DNA of 64,000 nt from Granulosicoccus sp964390335 (lineage in GTDB: Bacteria > Pseudomonadota > Gammaproteobacteria > Granulosicoccales > Granulosicoccaceae): assembly GCA_964390335.1 (NCBI GenBank), contig CAYMHU010000003.1, positions 131,777 to 195,776 on the forward strand. Reading direction: 5' to 3'. Below are positions 34,944-44,496 of this stretch, piece after piece. A program made the translations under genes and the position numbers. Position 1 is the first letter of the stretch. The number at the start of each line of letters is the position of its first letter. The notes under the pieces are model-generated. The model did not search any database. It was not told the DNA's origin and saw nothing but the letters and a program-made list of their open reading frames with translations.

Positions 34944-36224
34944 TTACTTCTCCAGTATAGCCGTTACGCCCATACCACCTGCAGTACAAACGGAAATCAG
35001 ACCCTTGCCACCCCCATTTTCATCGATCATTTTAGCCAGTGTCCCGGTAATGCGCGCACCGGTTGCAGCGAATGGGTGACCAACAGCCAGACTGCTACCA
35101 TTGATATTCATTTTCGTGGTGTCGATGCTACCCAACGGCGCATCTAAGCCTAATTCGTTTTTGCAGTACTCGGGATCTTCCCATGCTTTTAGCGTACACA
35201 GCACCTGGGCTGCAAAGGCTTCGTGGATTTCGTAAAAATCAAAATCCTGCAAATTCATATTAGCTCGCTTCAGCATCTCGCTAACAGCCAATGTTGGAGC
35301 CATTAATAAGCCGGCGCCACCAACGAAATCAATAGCGGCTGTTTGAGTGTGTGTGATGTACGCAAGTACGGGCAAACCATGCTCTTTCGCCCACTCTTCG
35401 CTGGCCAACAAGACACCCGCCGCGCCATCGGTTAACGGCGTGCTGTTACCCGCTGTTAACGTGCCCTTATCGCTGCGTTCGTAAGCTTTTTTAAGCCCCG
35501 CTAATACTTCCACGCTGGTATCAGGTCGCATATTGTTATCGCGGAGCACGCCTGCGCATGGCACCAGCAGGTCATCATAAAAACCGCGCTGATAAGCCGC
35601 AGCTGCATTTAAATGACTGGCAACGGCAAGTTCATCTTGCGCCTCACGGGTGATCCCCCACTCCTGCGCCATCAGTTCGCAATGTTGCCCCATACTTAAC
35701 AAGGTTCGTGGCTCGTTCGTGGACGGTGGTACCGGTTTTAATTCTTTAAAGCCAAACCCTTTAAACAGTTTAAGTCTGGATTTCATGTCGCGCGCTTTAC
35801 CCAGCTTCACCAGGCGTTGCGAAAACTTTTTACTAAACGAGATGGGTACATCGCTCACGGTATCGCTGCCTGCTGCAATCGCACTGTCTATTTGGCCTGA
35901 CGCAATTTTGGCCGCAGCAATGGATGCCGCTTGCAAACTGGTACCACAGGCTTGCTGCATGGTTAACGCTGGGGTTCGAGGTGAGAGCTTAGTGCTGAGT
36001 ACCGCTTCGCGTGCCATGTTCCAATCTTTCGAGTGGCTGATAACAGCGCCCGCATTGACCTCACCTAGCTGCACGCCGTTTAGATCGTAACGATCAACTA
36101 AACCGTTTAATACTGTTGACAGCATTTTTAAATTAGACAGGTCGGCATAAGCGCTACCACTTCGACAAAAAGGGGTACGAACACCGCCAACAACGGCCAC
36201 CGGACGTAATGATTGATTAGTCAT
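34944..36224 (-). CDS. fadI: 3-ketoacyl-CoA thiolase, FadI-type
   Basis: The 426-residue thiolase performs the last step of beta-oxidation, splitting 3-ketoacyl-CoA into acetyl-CoA and a shortened acyl-CoA. The nucleophile cysteine is in MQQACGTSLQAA, the histidine loop is INGSSLAVGHPFAATGAR, and the second cysteine is in ISVCTAGGMGV. Length and the loop after the nucleophile (SDVPISFSKKFSQRLVKLGK) fit FadI of the FadIJ complex rather than FadA. It overlaps fadJ by eight bases. Confidence 0.92.
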   Translation of the reverse strand: MTNQSLRPVAVVGGVRTPFCRSGSAYADLSNLKMLSTVLNGLVDRYDLNGVQLGEVNAGAVISHSKDWNMAREAVLSTKLSPRTPALTMQQACGTSLQAASIAAAKIASGQIDSAIAAGSDTVSDVPISFSKKFSQRLVKLGKARDMKSRLKLFKGFGFKELKPVPPSTNEPRTLLSMGQHCELMAQEWGITREAQDELAVASHLNAAAAYQRGFYDDLLVPCAGVLRDNNMRPDTSVEVLAGLKKAYERSDKGTLTAGNSTPLTDGAAGVLLASEEWAKEHGLPVLAYITHTQTAAIDFVGGAGLLMAPTLAVSEMLKRANMNLQDFDFYEIHEAFAAQVLCTLKAWEDPEYCKNELGLDAPLGSIDTTKMNINGSSLAVGHPFAATGARITGTLAKMIDENGGGKGLISVCTAGGMGVTAILEK

Positions 36225-38241
36225 GCGCGTTATCCTGATTAGTCTGGTTTATTGAATGAGTCTGCAATGAACTGGTATTAAGCAAGCCTTCATTCGCCAA
36301 ATAATGCATTGGTCCGCCTGTAAATGGCGCAAAACCGGTTCCAAAAATAATTCCCGCATCCAGCAAATCGTCGTCCTCAACTATGCCGTCAGCGGAAACT
36401 GCTTGACACTCATTCAGGAATGGCTTCATTAAGCGTTTTGCTATTTGGTCTCCATAGGCATTATCAACAGCGGCGGCCTGTCTTTCAGCCCGGCCTTTTG
36501 ACCACACATAAAAACCTTCCCCTGATTTTTTGCCAAGCTTGTTCTCGTCGATCATACCTTGCAACAAATTACGATGTGCTTCGACATCACCCTTTGCCAG
36601 GGTTTGCGCTACGTTCATGCAAACATCCAAGCCAACAACATCAGCCAGTTCGATCGGTCCCATTGGCATGCCAAACCGAATGGCAGCCGCATCTATAATT
36701 TCTTTATCAATACCTTCAAGCTTCATACTAATGGCTTCCATTAAATACGGAGCCAACACGCGATTAACCAAGAACCCGGGCGAGCTTTTAGTGCGTAGCG
36801 GAAATCGATTGATCTGCGAACAAAATGCTGCTCCCCTAACCGTCCAACTATGATCAGTCTGTTCGCCATGCACAACTTCGACTAATGGCATCTTGGCCAC
36901 CGGATTGAAAAAGTGTAAGCCGATGAGTCGAGCCGGGTTTTTCAGATCTCGGCTTAGTTCCTCCAGCGGCAAGGCAGACGTATTAGTTGCGAGTACTGCA
37001 TGATCTGCCATGCGTGGTTCTATGGCTGCATACAATTCACGCTTGGCATCGGCATTTTCGTATATGGCTTCGATAATGACATCGGCCCGTGGTACTCCGT
37101 TGGCCTCAACATCCGGCATTAAACGCAGCATGGCTGCATCGATCGCTGGTTTTTTCTTCAAGCGTTTTCTAAATAGTTTTTTAGCTCGCGACAATGCCGG
37201 CTCGATGTATTTCATTTCTCGATCTTGCAATGTTACTTCCATGCCTTGCAGTACACACCACGCAGCTATATCGCCACCCATGACACCGGCACCGACAACA
37301 TGCACACGACGCACGTTGAAATCTTCTGATTTACCCAGCTCTTTCATGCGCTCGGTTAAAAAGAATACCCGGCGTAGATTGGTTGCAGTTGGTCCAACCA
37401 TCAGCTTACCAACTCTGGTGGCTTCCCCATCAAACATACGTACACGATTATCGCGGGCACTTTCCCATAGATCGATCATGTCGAATGGTGCAGGATAGTG
37501 TTTAGGATTTGCCTTCTCTGCAGTTTTCTTTCGCAGTATTGCAGCGATTGCTTTACGCAGAGGTTGGCGATTGGTCATGGAAGCTAGAAAGCCGGGGCCT
37601 CGACTTTTACGTTTTTTTAATACCGCGCGTCTTGCAGCCCATTTAAGAGAACCAAACTCATCGACCAGTTCATCGACAATACCCACACCGCGCGCGGCAC
37701 CTGCACGCAACAAACGGCCAGTTAACATTAGTTCTAATCCTTTCAAACCACCGACTTTTTCTGTAAGACGTGTGGTGCCACCCAAGCCTGGAAAGATGCC
37801 TAACTTCACTTCAGGAAATCCCACTCGGGTTTCTGGGGTGTTCATCGCAATGATGTAGTCACACGATAAGGCCAGCTCTAAACCACCGCCAAGACAAAAA
37901 CCATGAATGGCAGCGACCGTGGGGCACTTCAGGTTTTCCAACCGCGAGAACACAGCAAGACCTTGTTTGATTTTATCGGTAGCATCTGATGCGTCTGTGA
38001 AGCCGTCGAATTCTCGGATATCGGCACCGACAATAAAACTATCCGGCTTTCCCGATTGCACAACCAGCCCCGCCAGCTCAGCAGCTTCGGCCATATCCAT
38101 CAGGCGATCCAACTCTAAAAATACCTCGGTACCAAGTGAGTTAGTGCTCTCGCCCGCGCGATCAAGTGTTAACCACAGAATGTTGCTGGAATCGATTTCG
38201 TAACGCCAATGGGCGTAGTTTTGTGTGACAGGACTGTTCAT
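36217..38241 (-). CDS. fadJ: Fatty-acid oxidation complex alpha subunit, FadJ-type
   Basis: This 674-residue multifunctional enzyme hydrates enoyl-CoA and oxidises 3-hydroxyacyl-CoA. The N-terminal crotonase domain keeps both catalytic glutamates (GGGLELALSCD and GFPEVKLGIFPGLGGT). The central NAD domain has VVGAGVMGGDIAAWCVLQG and the conserved LATNTSALPLEEL and GLHFFNPVAKMPLVEVV; a C-terminal 3-hydroxyacyl domain follows. It is the first gene of the fadJ-fadI unit and overlaps fadI by eight bases, so the subunits are translationally coupled. Confidence 0.93.
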   Translation of the reverse strand: MNSPVTQNYAHWRYEIDSSNILWLTLDRAGESTNSLGTEVFLELDRLMDMAEAAELAGLVVQSGKPDSFIVGADIREFDGFTDASDATDKIKQGLAVFSRLENLKCPTVAAIHGFCLGGGLELALSCDYIIAMNTPETRVGFPEVKLGIFPGLGGTTRLTEKVGGLKGLELMLTGRLLRAGAARGVGIVDELVDEFGSLKWAARRAVLKKRKSRGPGFLASMTNRQPLRKAIAAILRKKTAEKANPKHYPAPFDMIDLWESARDNRVRMFDGEATRVGKLMVGPTATNLRRVFFLTERMKELGKSEDFNVRRVHVVGAGVMGGDIAAWCVLQGMEVTLQDREMKYIEPALSRAKKLFRKRLKKKPAIDAAMLRLMPDVEANGVPRADVIIEAIYENADAKRELYAAIEPRMADHAVLATNTSALPLEELSRDLKNPARLIGLHFFNPVAKMPLVEVVHGEQTDHSWTVRGAAFCSQINRFPLRTKSSPGFLVNRVLAPYLMEAISMKLEGIDKEIIDAAAIRFGMPMGPIELADVVGLDVCMNVAQTLAKGDVEAHRNLLQGMIDENKLGKKSGEGFYVWSKGRAERQAAAVDNAYGDQIAKRLMKPFLNECQAVSADGIVEDDDLLDAGIIFGTGFAPFTGGPMHYLANEGLLNTSSLQTHSINQTNQDNAHD

Positions 38242-38352
38242 ATTAAATCACTGCTCATAATAGTTTACTGCTTCAACTAATCCGTTAATGTAAAACGTCA
38301 ATTGACCGTTTCTGTTGGCTTATTTTATCAAGCCAGATCTGTTTAACGGGGA

Positions 38353-39693
38353 TTAAAATGTGAGATTCGATGACACATACAGCTTGGCTTTGTTTCGATC
38401 AGGGTCCCAAGCTACATCAAGCCGCAAATCGGTGTTTGAAATGGATTGCACCTTATACCGTAACCCTACCCCTGCCCGTGTCTTCTGCTGGAGCGGCTTC
38501 ACATTATCACGCTTATATACATTTCCAATATCAGCAAACAACAACCACCGCCATTCCGGTCGTGCATATAGTGCACTAAGGTACTCGACGTTGAATAGCA
38601 TCATCACATTACCACTTTTGTAATTTGTTTCCATGCCACGTAATTGCTCTCCACCACCAATATGGTAACTACGTTCGCCAAATGGTGCGCCATCGCTAAT
38701 ACCAATTCGAGCCTGCATGTTCAGGTTTCGAATGCCTCCATTTAACGCAACGTAATTGGCGGCATAAAAATCGGCGCGCGTATACGAAAAATCGGATGCG
38801 GTACTGGTATTCGCTATGGTGAGTTGTGCACCGTATACATAACCGCGCCGCCTAAACATATCGTTATGCACCTGCTTATCTTCTGCACCAACGAACAACG
38901 CCATGTCAGTACCATCACTAAACGGTCCGGTCCCATCACTGATATCTGAAAACTCTCGCTGCTCATACCGAAAGCCTGCAAACACCCGCAAACCTTGTAT
39001 ACCTTTAGATTCGTTTATCCACCGGGACACCTGAGCACTGAATAATCGGGCATCAGATTGAGCCATGCCAAAAACCTGATTATCCTGCTGCAACTCAAGC
39101 TGTCGCCGGTTTGCGCCAATGTTTATCGCAAAACCAAACTTACTGCTAAAGAAACGAGGGATAACATAGTCAAGCCGATTAACATAGCTGAGATTACCAC
39201 CACCATCGTCCTGCTGTCGTCTTTCAAAGGTCAGTTCGACTAAATGCAAGCGACCAAGAAAGTTATCAGCTCTGACCTGCACGCCTGCGCGGAGTTCCGC
39301 ATCGGAGGTTCGACTAAGACGCGGTATGGCAAAGTAATAGAACTTCTCTTCAACGTGAATCTGCAGCTCGAGCTCTTCGTTCGCATAAACTAACTCCGCC
39401 CACACAGATTTAAATAAACCCAGATCCATCAGGGATTGAATGCTGTCGACAATGTCATCAATTGAGCATGGTGAACCGATTGCTTGATAGAGCTCGCGCG
39501 CAATAACCTTACGTTGAGTCACCCGGTTTCCGTGATAGCTGATTTTATCTATGGAGCGGATGCAGTATTGCTCACCGGGAATGGCGTCCGCAGCCAAGCT
39601 CACCGATGCCGTTAATAGGTTCAGTAAGCCAAACAACAACCATCGGGTTTGAAAAAACGTTCTCACACAAACAATCTGGACTCTTGCAAGCAC
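38353..39693 (-). CDS. Omp85/BamA-like outer membrane protein with one POTRA domain
   Basis: The 446-residue product has an N-terminal signal region (hydrophobic about 18-35), one POTRA-like domain (about 42-120: IDKISYHGNRVTQRKVIARE, LMDLGLFKSVWAEL, ELQIHVEEKFYY) and a C-terminal barrel ending in LYVSSNLTF, with the terminal Phe used by the barrel assembly machine. The GGGEQLRG-like HIGGGEQLRGMETNYKSGN is the Omp85 conserved segment. It is shorter than BamA or TamA. The start is GTG at 39691-39693; a GTG nine codons later is possible. It lies downstream of the Bat operon, 77 bases after batD. Confidence 0.78.
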   Translation of the reverse strand: MLARVQIVCVRTFFQTRWLLFGLLNLLTASVSLAADAIPGEQYCIRSIDKISYHGNRVTQRKVIARELYQAIGSPCSIDDIVDSIQSLMDLGLFKSVWAELVYANEELELQIHVEEKFYYFAIPRLSRTSDAELRAGVQVRADNFLGRLHLVELTFERRQQDDGGGNLSYVNRLDYVIPRFFSSKFGFAINIGANRRQLELQQDNQVFGMAQSDARLFSAQVSRWINESKGIQGLRVFAGFRYEQREFSDISDGTGPFSDGTDMALFVGAEDKQVHNDMFRRRGYVYGAQLTIANTSTASDFSYTRADFYAANYVALNGGIRNLNMQARIGISDGAPFGERSYHIGGGEQLRGMETNYKSGNVMMLFNVEYLSALYARPEWRWLLFADIGNVYKRDNVKPLQQKTRAGVGLRYKVQSISNTDLRLDVAWDPDRNKAKLYVSSNLTF

Positions 39694-39770
39694 CGGAGTG
39701 CGCTCGCATCCCTAGTCCATAGAAAGTATCGTGCCTATAAATGGATGTTCACTAGGGTCAGGAAAGACGC

Positions 39771-41594
39771 TTACAGCGCGGGCAATGCCCGGCCGTCAGT
39801 TGTTTTGGCATCATCAGCTTCAAGCTGCTTGACAGCGCTCTGAATTAGCCCGGGTATGGCTTCCATTGTCACGCTATTGACGCTCGAATTTCCCGCGGCT
39901 GGACCGCCGTATTGCCTGGCATCCAATTCAGCAAATAGCTCGTGTAACTCGGATGAATTCAACCTATTTGCAACATCTTGAATGTGAGTTGGTGGGTTAT
40001 CTGGCCAGATCATAGTTCCCCATCCAAGGATGGCGTGCGATATTTTTGACGGATTTCCACCACCGCAAGCTTCGGTTACCCGATCTAATGACGCAGGAGC
40101 AGCCGCTCTGCGGATAAAACGTTGCCGCGCGGTCTCTGCCGCATCAGCAGAGCCGGTTATTGCGTTGTTTTTGGCACGTTGTGTATACCAATACCACAAC
40201 CCGGCAATACTCAACGCCCAGCCTAACAACGCGAGCATGGCAACGTTGCGCCACCATTCAGCGCCAGCCCCAAACTGATTGGATAGGTTCGTGCTGTCAA
40301 CGTCAGTCGCAATTTGAATCGGGCTCTGTGTGTTATCAACTTCGGCTTCATTGTTTGCCGTTAACGGGACATTACTCGCATCTGCATCGCGTGGAACGGC
40401 GGTTGCATCATCACTTTGAGTTTCGGGTGATGGATTGACAACCGAATCACCTACCACGTTCAACACTTCCGCCGGCAGAATGGCAACTTTTGATTCACGC
40501 GCTTGTGTATCAAACCATTCAACTCTGATTTCCGGCAATTCCAGTTCACCGGTTTGTTGAGGTATGACAGCCCAAGTAATCACTTGCTCGGCGATAACAT
40601 TGTTGCCTGAGGTATCCGTGTTTGATGTTGGTGAATCAGCATAAATACTGATGTTGTCCAGCGACGGCACGGGAATATCCGGTAACTGCGTTCCGGCTAC
40701 ACCGCTAGCCTGCAAGCGGATAATACGCGTTACTGGTTCGTCAACTTGAAGTTGATCAATCGGTGTTGACCATTCACTACCCAACAATACTTGTGAGGCC
40801 GGTAACCACCAGGAACCGTCACTGGATTGTGGTCGTGGCTGAACATCCAAGGTTATTATGTTTGAGCGGCGCGTTACGCGGCGCGTTCTTGTACGGGTAT
40901 TCGGAGAGATGGCACGGTCTATAGCCACCGTTGCCTGCAACACAACTTGCGGTAATTCCAGTGGACCGCTTTTTCTTGGGAACACACTGTAGCGGCGTTG
41001 CACAACCGCATACTCACGTCCTTCTACCGTTTCTCTAAAGCTTGTATCTTCACCAATTTGCTGAATCAAGGCGAGGTCGGTATCCGGTACGCTCAGGGAT
41101 CCATCAAGCAACCGAACATCCTGGTAAACCTTAACGGTGTAAATGACTTGTGCTTGTACATAAGGATCGAGCACGTCAACGCTGGTTTCAACAAACAATT
41201 CGCGATTTGAACCCGTTGCTGGCTCATCAACCATGAGGATGGCTGTTCGGGACGCCTGCGAGCCAACTTGAATGGGCTCTATAGTTAACACCCCCGAGCG
41301 TTTCGGAGTCAGCTCCAATATCCATTCAACAATACTGGTCCGCTGCCCATTAATGATATTGACCTGTCGCGAACTGGACCGTCTGTTGACATCAAAGTCA
41401 GTCTCCAGGTTACTGGTATCGAGTTCTTCGTCCATCCCTACTGCTCGAACCGTTAGGATGACTGTTTCATCAGCACCAATTTTCTGCGCGTCTAACGCGA
41501 TATCAACTCGTTGTCCTTGCGCTGATGCATTTAGCGAAAAACCAAACAGCAGTATCAATGCACACAGGTATACATATTTACCAAGGTTTAGCAC
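39771..41594 (-). CDS. batD: BatD-family protein
   Basis: This 607-residue protein has a signal peptide (about 1-25), a large periplasmic part with immunoglobulin-like beta repeats, a membrane helix at about 450-470 (WRNVAMLALLGWALSIAGLW) and a short cytoplasmic tail. This is the layout of BatD (oxygen tolerance) proteins. Early marks are TSNLETDFDVNRRSSSRQV and TSIVEWILELTPKRSGVLTI. The start is GTG at 41592-41594, inside the last codons of batC (17-base overlap). It is the last gene of the MoxR/Bat operon. Confidence 0.88.
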   Translation of the reverse strand: MLNLGKYVYLCALILLFGFSLNASAQGQRVDIALDAQKIGADETVILTVRAVGMDEELDTSNLETDFDVNRRSSSRQVNIINGQRTSIVEWILELTPKRSGVLTIEPIQVGSQASRTAILMVDEPATGSNRELFVETSVDVLDPYVQAQVIYTVKVYQDVRLLDGSLSVPDTDLALIQQIGEDTSFRETVEGREYAVVQRRYSVFPRKSGPLELPQVVLQATVAIDRAISPNTRTRTRRVTRRSNIITLDVQPRPQSSDGSWWLPASQVLLGSEWSTPIDQLQVDEPVTRIIRLQASGVAGTQLPDIPVPSLDNISIYADSPTSNTDTSGNNVIAEQVITWAVIPQQTGELELPEIRVEWFDTQARESKVAILPAEVLNVVGDSVVNPSPETQSDDATAVPRDADASNVPLTANNEAEVDNTQSPIQIATDVDSTNLSNQFGAGAEWWRNVAMLALLGWALSIAGLWYWYTQRAKNNAITGSADAAETARQRFIRRAAAPASLDRVTEACGGGNPSKISHAILGWGTMIWPDNPPTHIQDVANRLNSSELHELFAELDARQYGGPAAGNSSVNSVTMEAIPGLIQSAVKQLEADDAKTTDGRALPAL

Positions 41595-42504
41595 TGTCTC
41601 GTACCTCAGGGTAGTCCGTCATGTGTCGGTTCTGTAGTTTTCGTTGTAACAAGCCAGCAGGGTCATCAGGGATCTGACGCAACCATTGTTCGGTTGCTTG
41701 CTGCTGCTCAGTAAGCTGATTATTGGTGCTGGAGCGCGCGTCAGCATTCGATTGCTGATCGGATAGCTGATTCGATTGCGACTGTTGATCTGCCTCATCT
41801 TTATCTCGCTCTGCCTGCATGGCCTCTGCGGCTTTTTGATCTTCGGCCTGTTGTGCCTCAGCACTACTTTGAGCCGCACTCTGATCTTCTTGCTGACCCG
41901 ATTGAGAAGCGTTTTGTTGTTGTTCCGATGACTGACTGTTCTGTTGCTGTTCTTGTGATTGACCCTGCTGCTCTTGAGATTGTCCTTGCTGCTGGTCTGG
42001 TGGTTGTCCTTGCTGCTGATTACCAGAGTCTGAATCCTGCTGCTCGCCATCTTGCTGGTTATTTTGCTCACCACTTTGCTGTTGTTGTTTCCACAATTGT
42101 TCAGCGATCTCCTTATTGTGCTTGGCATCGTCATGTTCCGGATCGAGCTCTAACACTTCATCGTATAAATTTAAAGCTTGCTCATAGTTACCTGCAAGCA
42201 CCTCGGCATTTGCACGATTATATTGCGCACTCACCATGCCGGGCGTGGAACCCGTGGCTTGCGCCTGCTCATGCTGCCGGGAAAACGATTCTGACGCTGC
42301 TTCATAATCCCCTTGTCGATATTCACCTATGCCTTGCCACGCTGCATCAGGTGCTTCCTGCACCAAAGTATCAAAGTCTTCCTGTTCAAGATGCTTTGCT
42401 GCGCGTTGCTCTGGAGAGGACCATAAATTACGCCAATCGAAGGCCTGCACATTAAAAGACGCTAGTAGCATTAACAACGCAAGGATTAACTGATATACGC
42501 GCAT
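41578..42504 (-). CDS. BatC-like TPR protein with glutamine-rich region
   Basis: The 308-residue protein has a signal peptide (MRVYQLILALLMLLASFNVQ), then TPR-like repeats (about 45-125, with YNRANAEVLAGNYEQALNLY), then about 120 residues of Gln, Ser, Asn and Glu, and a conserved end WLRQIPDDPAGLLQRKLQ that is typical of TPR proteins in Bat operons. I chose the ATG at 42504 because it overlaps the batB stop as TGATG and because the signal peptide starts there; the frame is open 81 bases further upstream. The low-complexity stretch explains long accidental frames on both strands here. Confidence 0.85.
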   Translation of the reverse strand: MRVYQLILALLMLLASFNVQAFDWRNLWSSPEQRAAKHLEQEDFDTLVQEAPDAAWQGIGEYRQGDYEAASESFSRQHEQAQATGSTPGMVSAQYNRANAEVLAGNYEQALNLYDEVLELDPEHDDAKHNKEIAEQLWKQQQQSGEQNNQQDGEQQDSDSGNQQQGQPPDQQQGQSQEQQGQSQEQQQNSQSSEQQQNASQSGQQEDQSAAQSSAEAQQAEDQKAAEAMQAERDKDEADQQSQSNQLSDQQSNADARSSTNNQLTEQQQATEQWLRQIPDDPAGLLQRKLQNRHMTDYPEVRDSAKPW

Positions 42505-43499
42505 CACCACATAACTCCGCGACGAAATAACAACAATGCAACAATAAGCAACCCCAATACCGCATACGAGCCAAACTCGACCCAATATTTTTGCGTTAGT
42601 TCTTGTTCAGTCGCATCTTCAACAAGCTCAAAGCTTGCAAGCACTCGTTTGAGTGCGTTGATGTCTTGCAAACCCGTGCTAATATCCGAATAAATACCTC
42701 CACCTGTGCGTGCAAGAGATTTCAATGCACCTGTTTGCAACTGAGGCACAACCACAGATCCGGAAGCACTTTGCACGAACCGGCCATCGTCAGCACGCAA
42801 CGGGGCACCTCGCTCAGTACCTACTCCAATTACAGATAACTTGTGCCCGGCATCTTTGGCAACGGTGGCCGCGTTGAAGTCTCTCGCCCCTACTTCGCTA
42901 TCAGTGATCAGTACAATATGCCCCTGCTGCACATTGGCTTGCTCAAACAACTCAAGCGACTTTTCAATCGCCAAGTCGATGCGGCTGCCCTGTACCGGCA
43001 TGATGGCAGGGTCTAAAGACTCAACAAAGGCTTCAATGGTGTTTGCATCGGCGGTTAAGGGGCTAACAACATAAGGGCGTTCGGTGAAGGCAATGAGCGC
43101 AACTTGAACGCCATCCGCGTTTTTTAATAAGTCAATTAATTTAAATCGACCGCGCACCAATCTAGAGGGCTTAATATCGTCCGCGACCATAGAAGCCGAT
43201 AAATCGAACAAGACCACTTGCGCTGGTTGGGCCTGAAATAATGGTTTTTCCTGTTCCTGCCAGACAGGTCCTGCCAACGTTATTAACGTAAGTAACCAAC
43301 CAAGCAACAGCCACCATGTGCCGTTGTAACGCTTGTAGCTACCCGGCTCGAGTACATGCGGTTGCAAGGCAGGATCGACAATATGTTCCCAACTACTAGC
43401 ACTCAATTTTTGCTGGCGTAGCCACCACGCGCAGACTAGCAGTGGCAATAAACCCAGCAGCCACAATGGCCGAACAAACTCTATGCTGAGATCAGGCAC
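42504..43499 (-). CDS. BatB-like von Willebrand factor A membrane protein
   Basis: This 331-residue protein has two N-terminal membrane helices (about 10-25 and 58-76), a VWA domain with the metal site motif DLSASMVADD (DxSxS), and a last helix at about 308-328. The VWA fold binds partner proteins through a metal ion. The start is GTG at 43497-43499, eight bases inside batA. Together with batA it forms the membrane core of the Bat system. Confidence 0.9.
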   Translation of the reverse strand: MPDLSIEFVRPLWLLGLLPLLVCAWWLRQQKLSASSWEHIVDPALQPHVLEPGSYKRYNGTWWLLLGWLLTLITLAGPVWQEQEKPLFQAQPAQVVLFDLSASMVADDIKPSRLVRGRFKLIDLLKNADGVQVALIAFTERPYVVSPLTADANTIEAFVESLDPAIMPVQGSRIDLAIEKSLELFEQANVQQGHIVLITDSEVGARDFNAATVAKDAGHKLSVIGVGTERGAPLRADDGRFVQSASGSVVVPQLQTGALKSLARTGGGIYSDISTGLQDINALKRVLASFELVEDATEQELTQKYWVEFGSYAVLGLLIVALLLFRRGVMW

Positions 43500-44496
43500 G
43501 CCCCAACCCCAATTGCGTGCGCCGAGTGAACGCCCAAAGCACGCTCAACAGTAATGCTGCGCTCAAGGGCCACACAAAAAGCTCTCTTAACGGACGAAAA
43601 TCGAGATCATCTTTATCAGTTGGCTCCAAGCGATCGATGTCACGGTAAATACTTTCGAGCTCGCGCTGGTCTCTTGCGCGAAAATATTGTCCTCCGGTTT
43701 GCGCCGCGATGGTTTTTAGCGTCACTTCATCGATTGCACTTCTGCGCGAACCGAATGCACCACCAAATATGCTACCCGCGCTGTCGGAACCCACACCGAT
43801 GGTATAGATACGAATATCGTTTTCTGCCGCAATTTGCGCAGCATCAATTGGGTCGACGGCACCTTCCGAGTTTTCACCATCGGTTAACAAGATGAGAACC
43901 CGCGACTCTGCCGGTCTGTCCCGAAGTCGTTTTACACCCAAGCCAATTGCATCGCCTATAGCAGTTGATCGGCCAGCCAGACCAACAACTGCCTCATCAA
44001 GAAAATGCTGAATGGTTTCGTGATCATAAGTTAACGGTGATTGTACATATGCGTTAGAACCAAACATAATTAACCCGATTCTGTCGCCGGAGCGGCGCGC
44101 AACGAAATCGCTGGCCACGTATTTAACCACTGCCATACGCGTAACTCGTTGTTGACCGGAATATAAATCTTGCTCATTCATACTGCCGGAGATATCAATG
44201 CACAGCATTAAATCGCGGCCCGATATAGGCATTCCAACAGCCTCCCCAAAAGATTGCGGTCTTGCCGCTGCAGTAACCAAAGCCATCCACATTAACGCCA
44301 GAATCAAACCGCTTAAGAGCGCTTTACCAGATTTAGTCGCACCAGCCTGTACATGCTTAAACGGCTCAAGAGTCGGCACACGCAACGCGCGATCGCGCAC
44401 TTGACGAACTGCTGGTAATAAAAAGTAAACAAGAATCGGCAATGGCAGTGCAAACGCAGCCCAAGGCCATGCCCACTCTATATTCTGAGGTATCAA
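43492..44496 (-). CDS. BatA-like von Willebrand factor A membrane protein
   Basis: This 334-residue VWA protein has two N-terminal helices, the metal site motif DISGSMNEQDL and the later LLTDGENSEGAVD, then a C-terminal helix (about 308-325). The start codon is TTG at 44494-44496, right after the stop of the DUF4381 gene (TAG TTG) and seven bases after an AAGGG site. It overlaps batB by eight bases. The role is assembly or tuning of envelope complexes with MoxR; the exact client is unknown. Confidence 0.9.
   Translation of the reverse strand: MIPQNIEWAWPWAAFALPLPILVYFLLPAVRQVRDRALRVPTLEPFKHVQAGATKSGKALLSGLILALMWMALVTAAARPQSFGEAVGMPISGRDLMLCIDISGSMNEQDLYSGQQRVTRMAVVKYVASDFVARRSGDRIGLIMFGSNAYVQSPLTYDHETIQHFLDEAVVGLAGRSTAIGDAIGLGVKRLRDRPAESRVLILLTDGENSEGAVDPIDAAQIAAENDIRIYTIGVGSDSAGSIFGGAFGSRRSAIDEVTLKTIAAQTGGQYFRARDQRELESIYRDIDRLEPTDKDDLDFRPLRELFVWPLSAALLLSVLWAFTRRTQLGLGRA

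Noticed and set aside
37010..37498. 162-codon plus-strand frame
   Set aside because: Antisense to the fadJ coding region; composition fits a shadow frame.
41853..42455. 200-codon open frame on the plus strand (and a 171-codon frame at 41619-42134 on the minus strand)
   Set aside because: They lie inside the Gln-rich batC gene; repetitive CAG/CAA-type codons lack stops in other frames. The translations show no domain.
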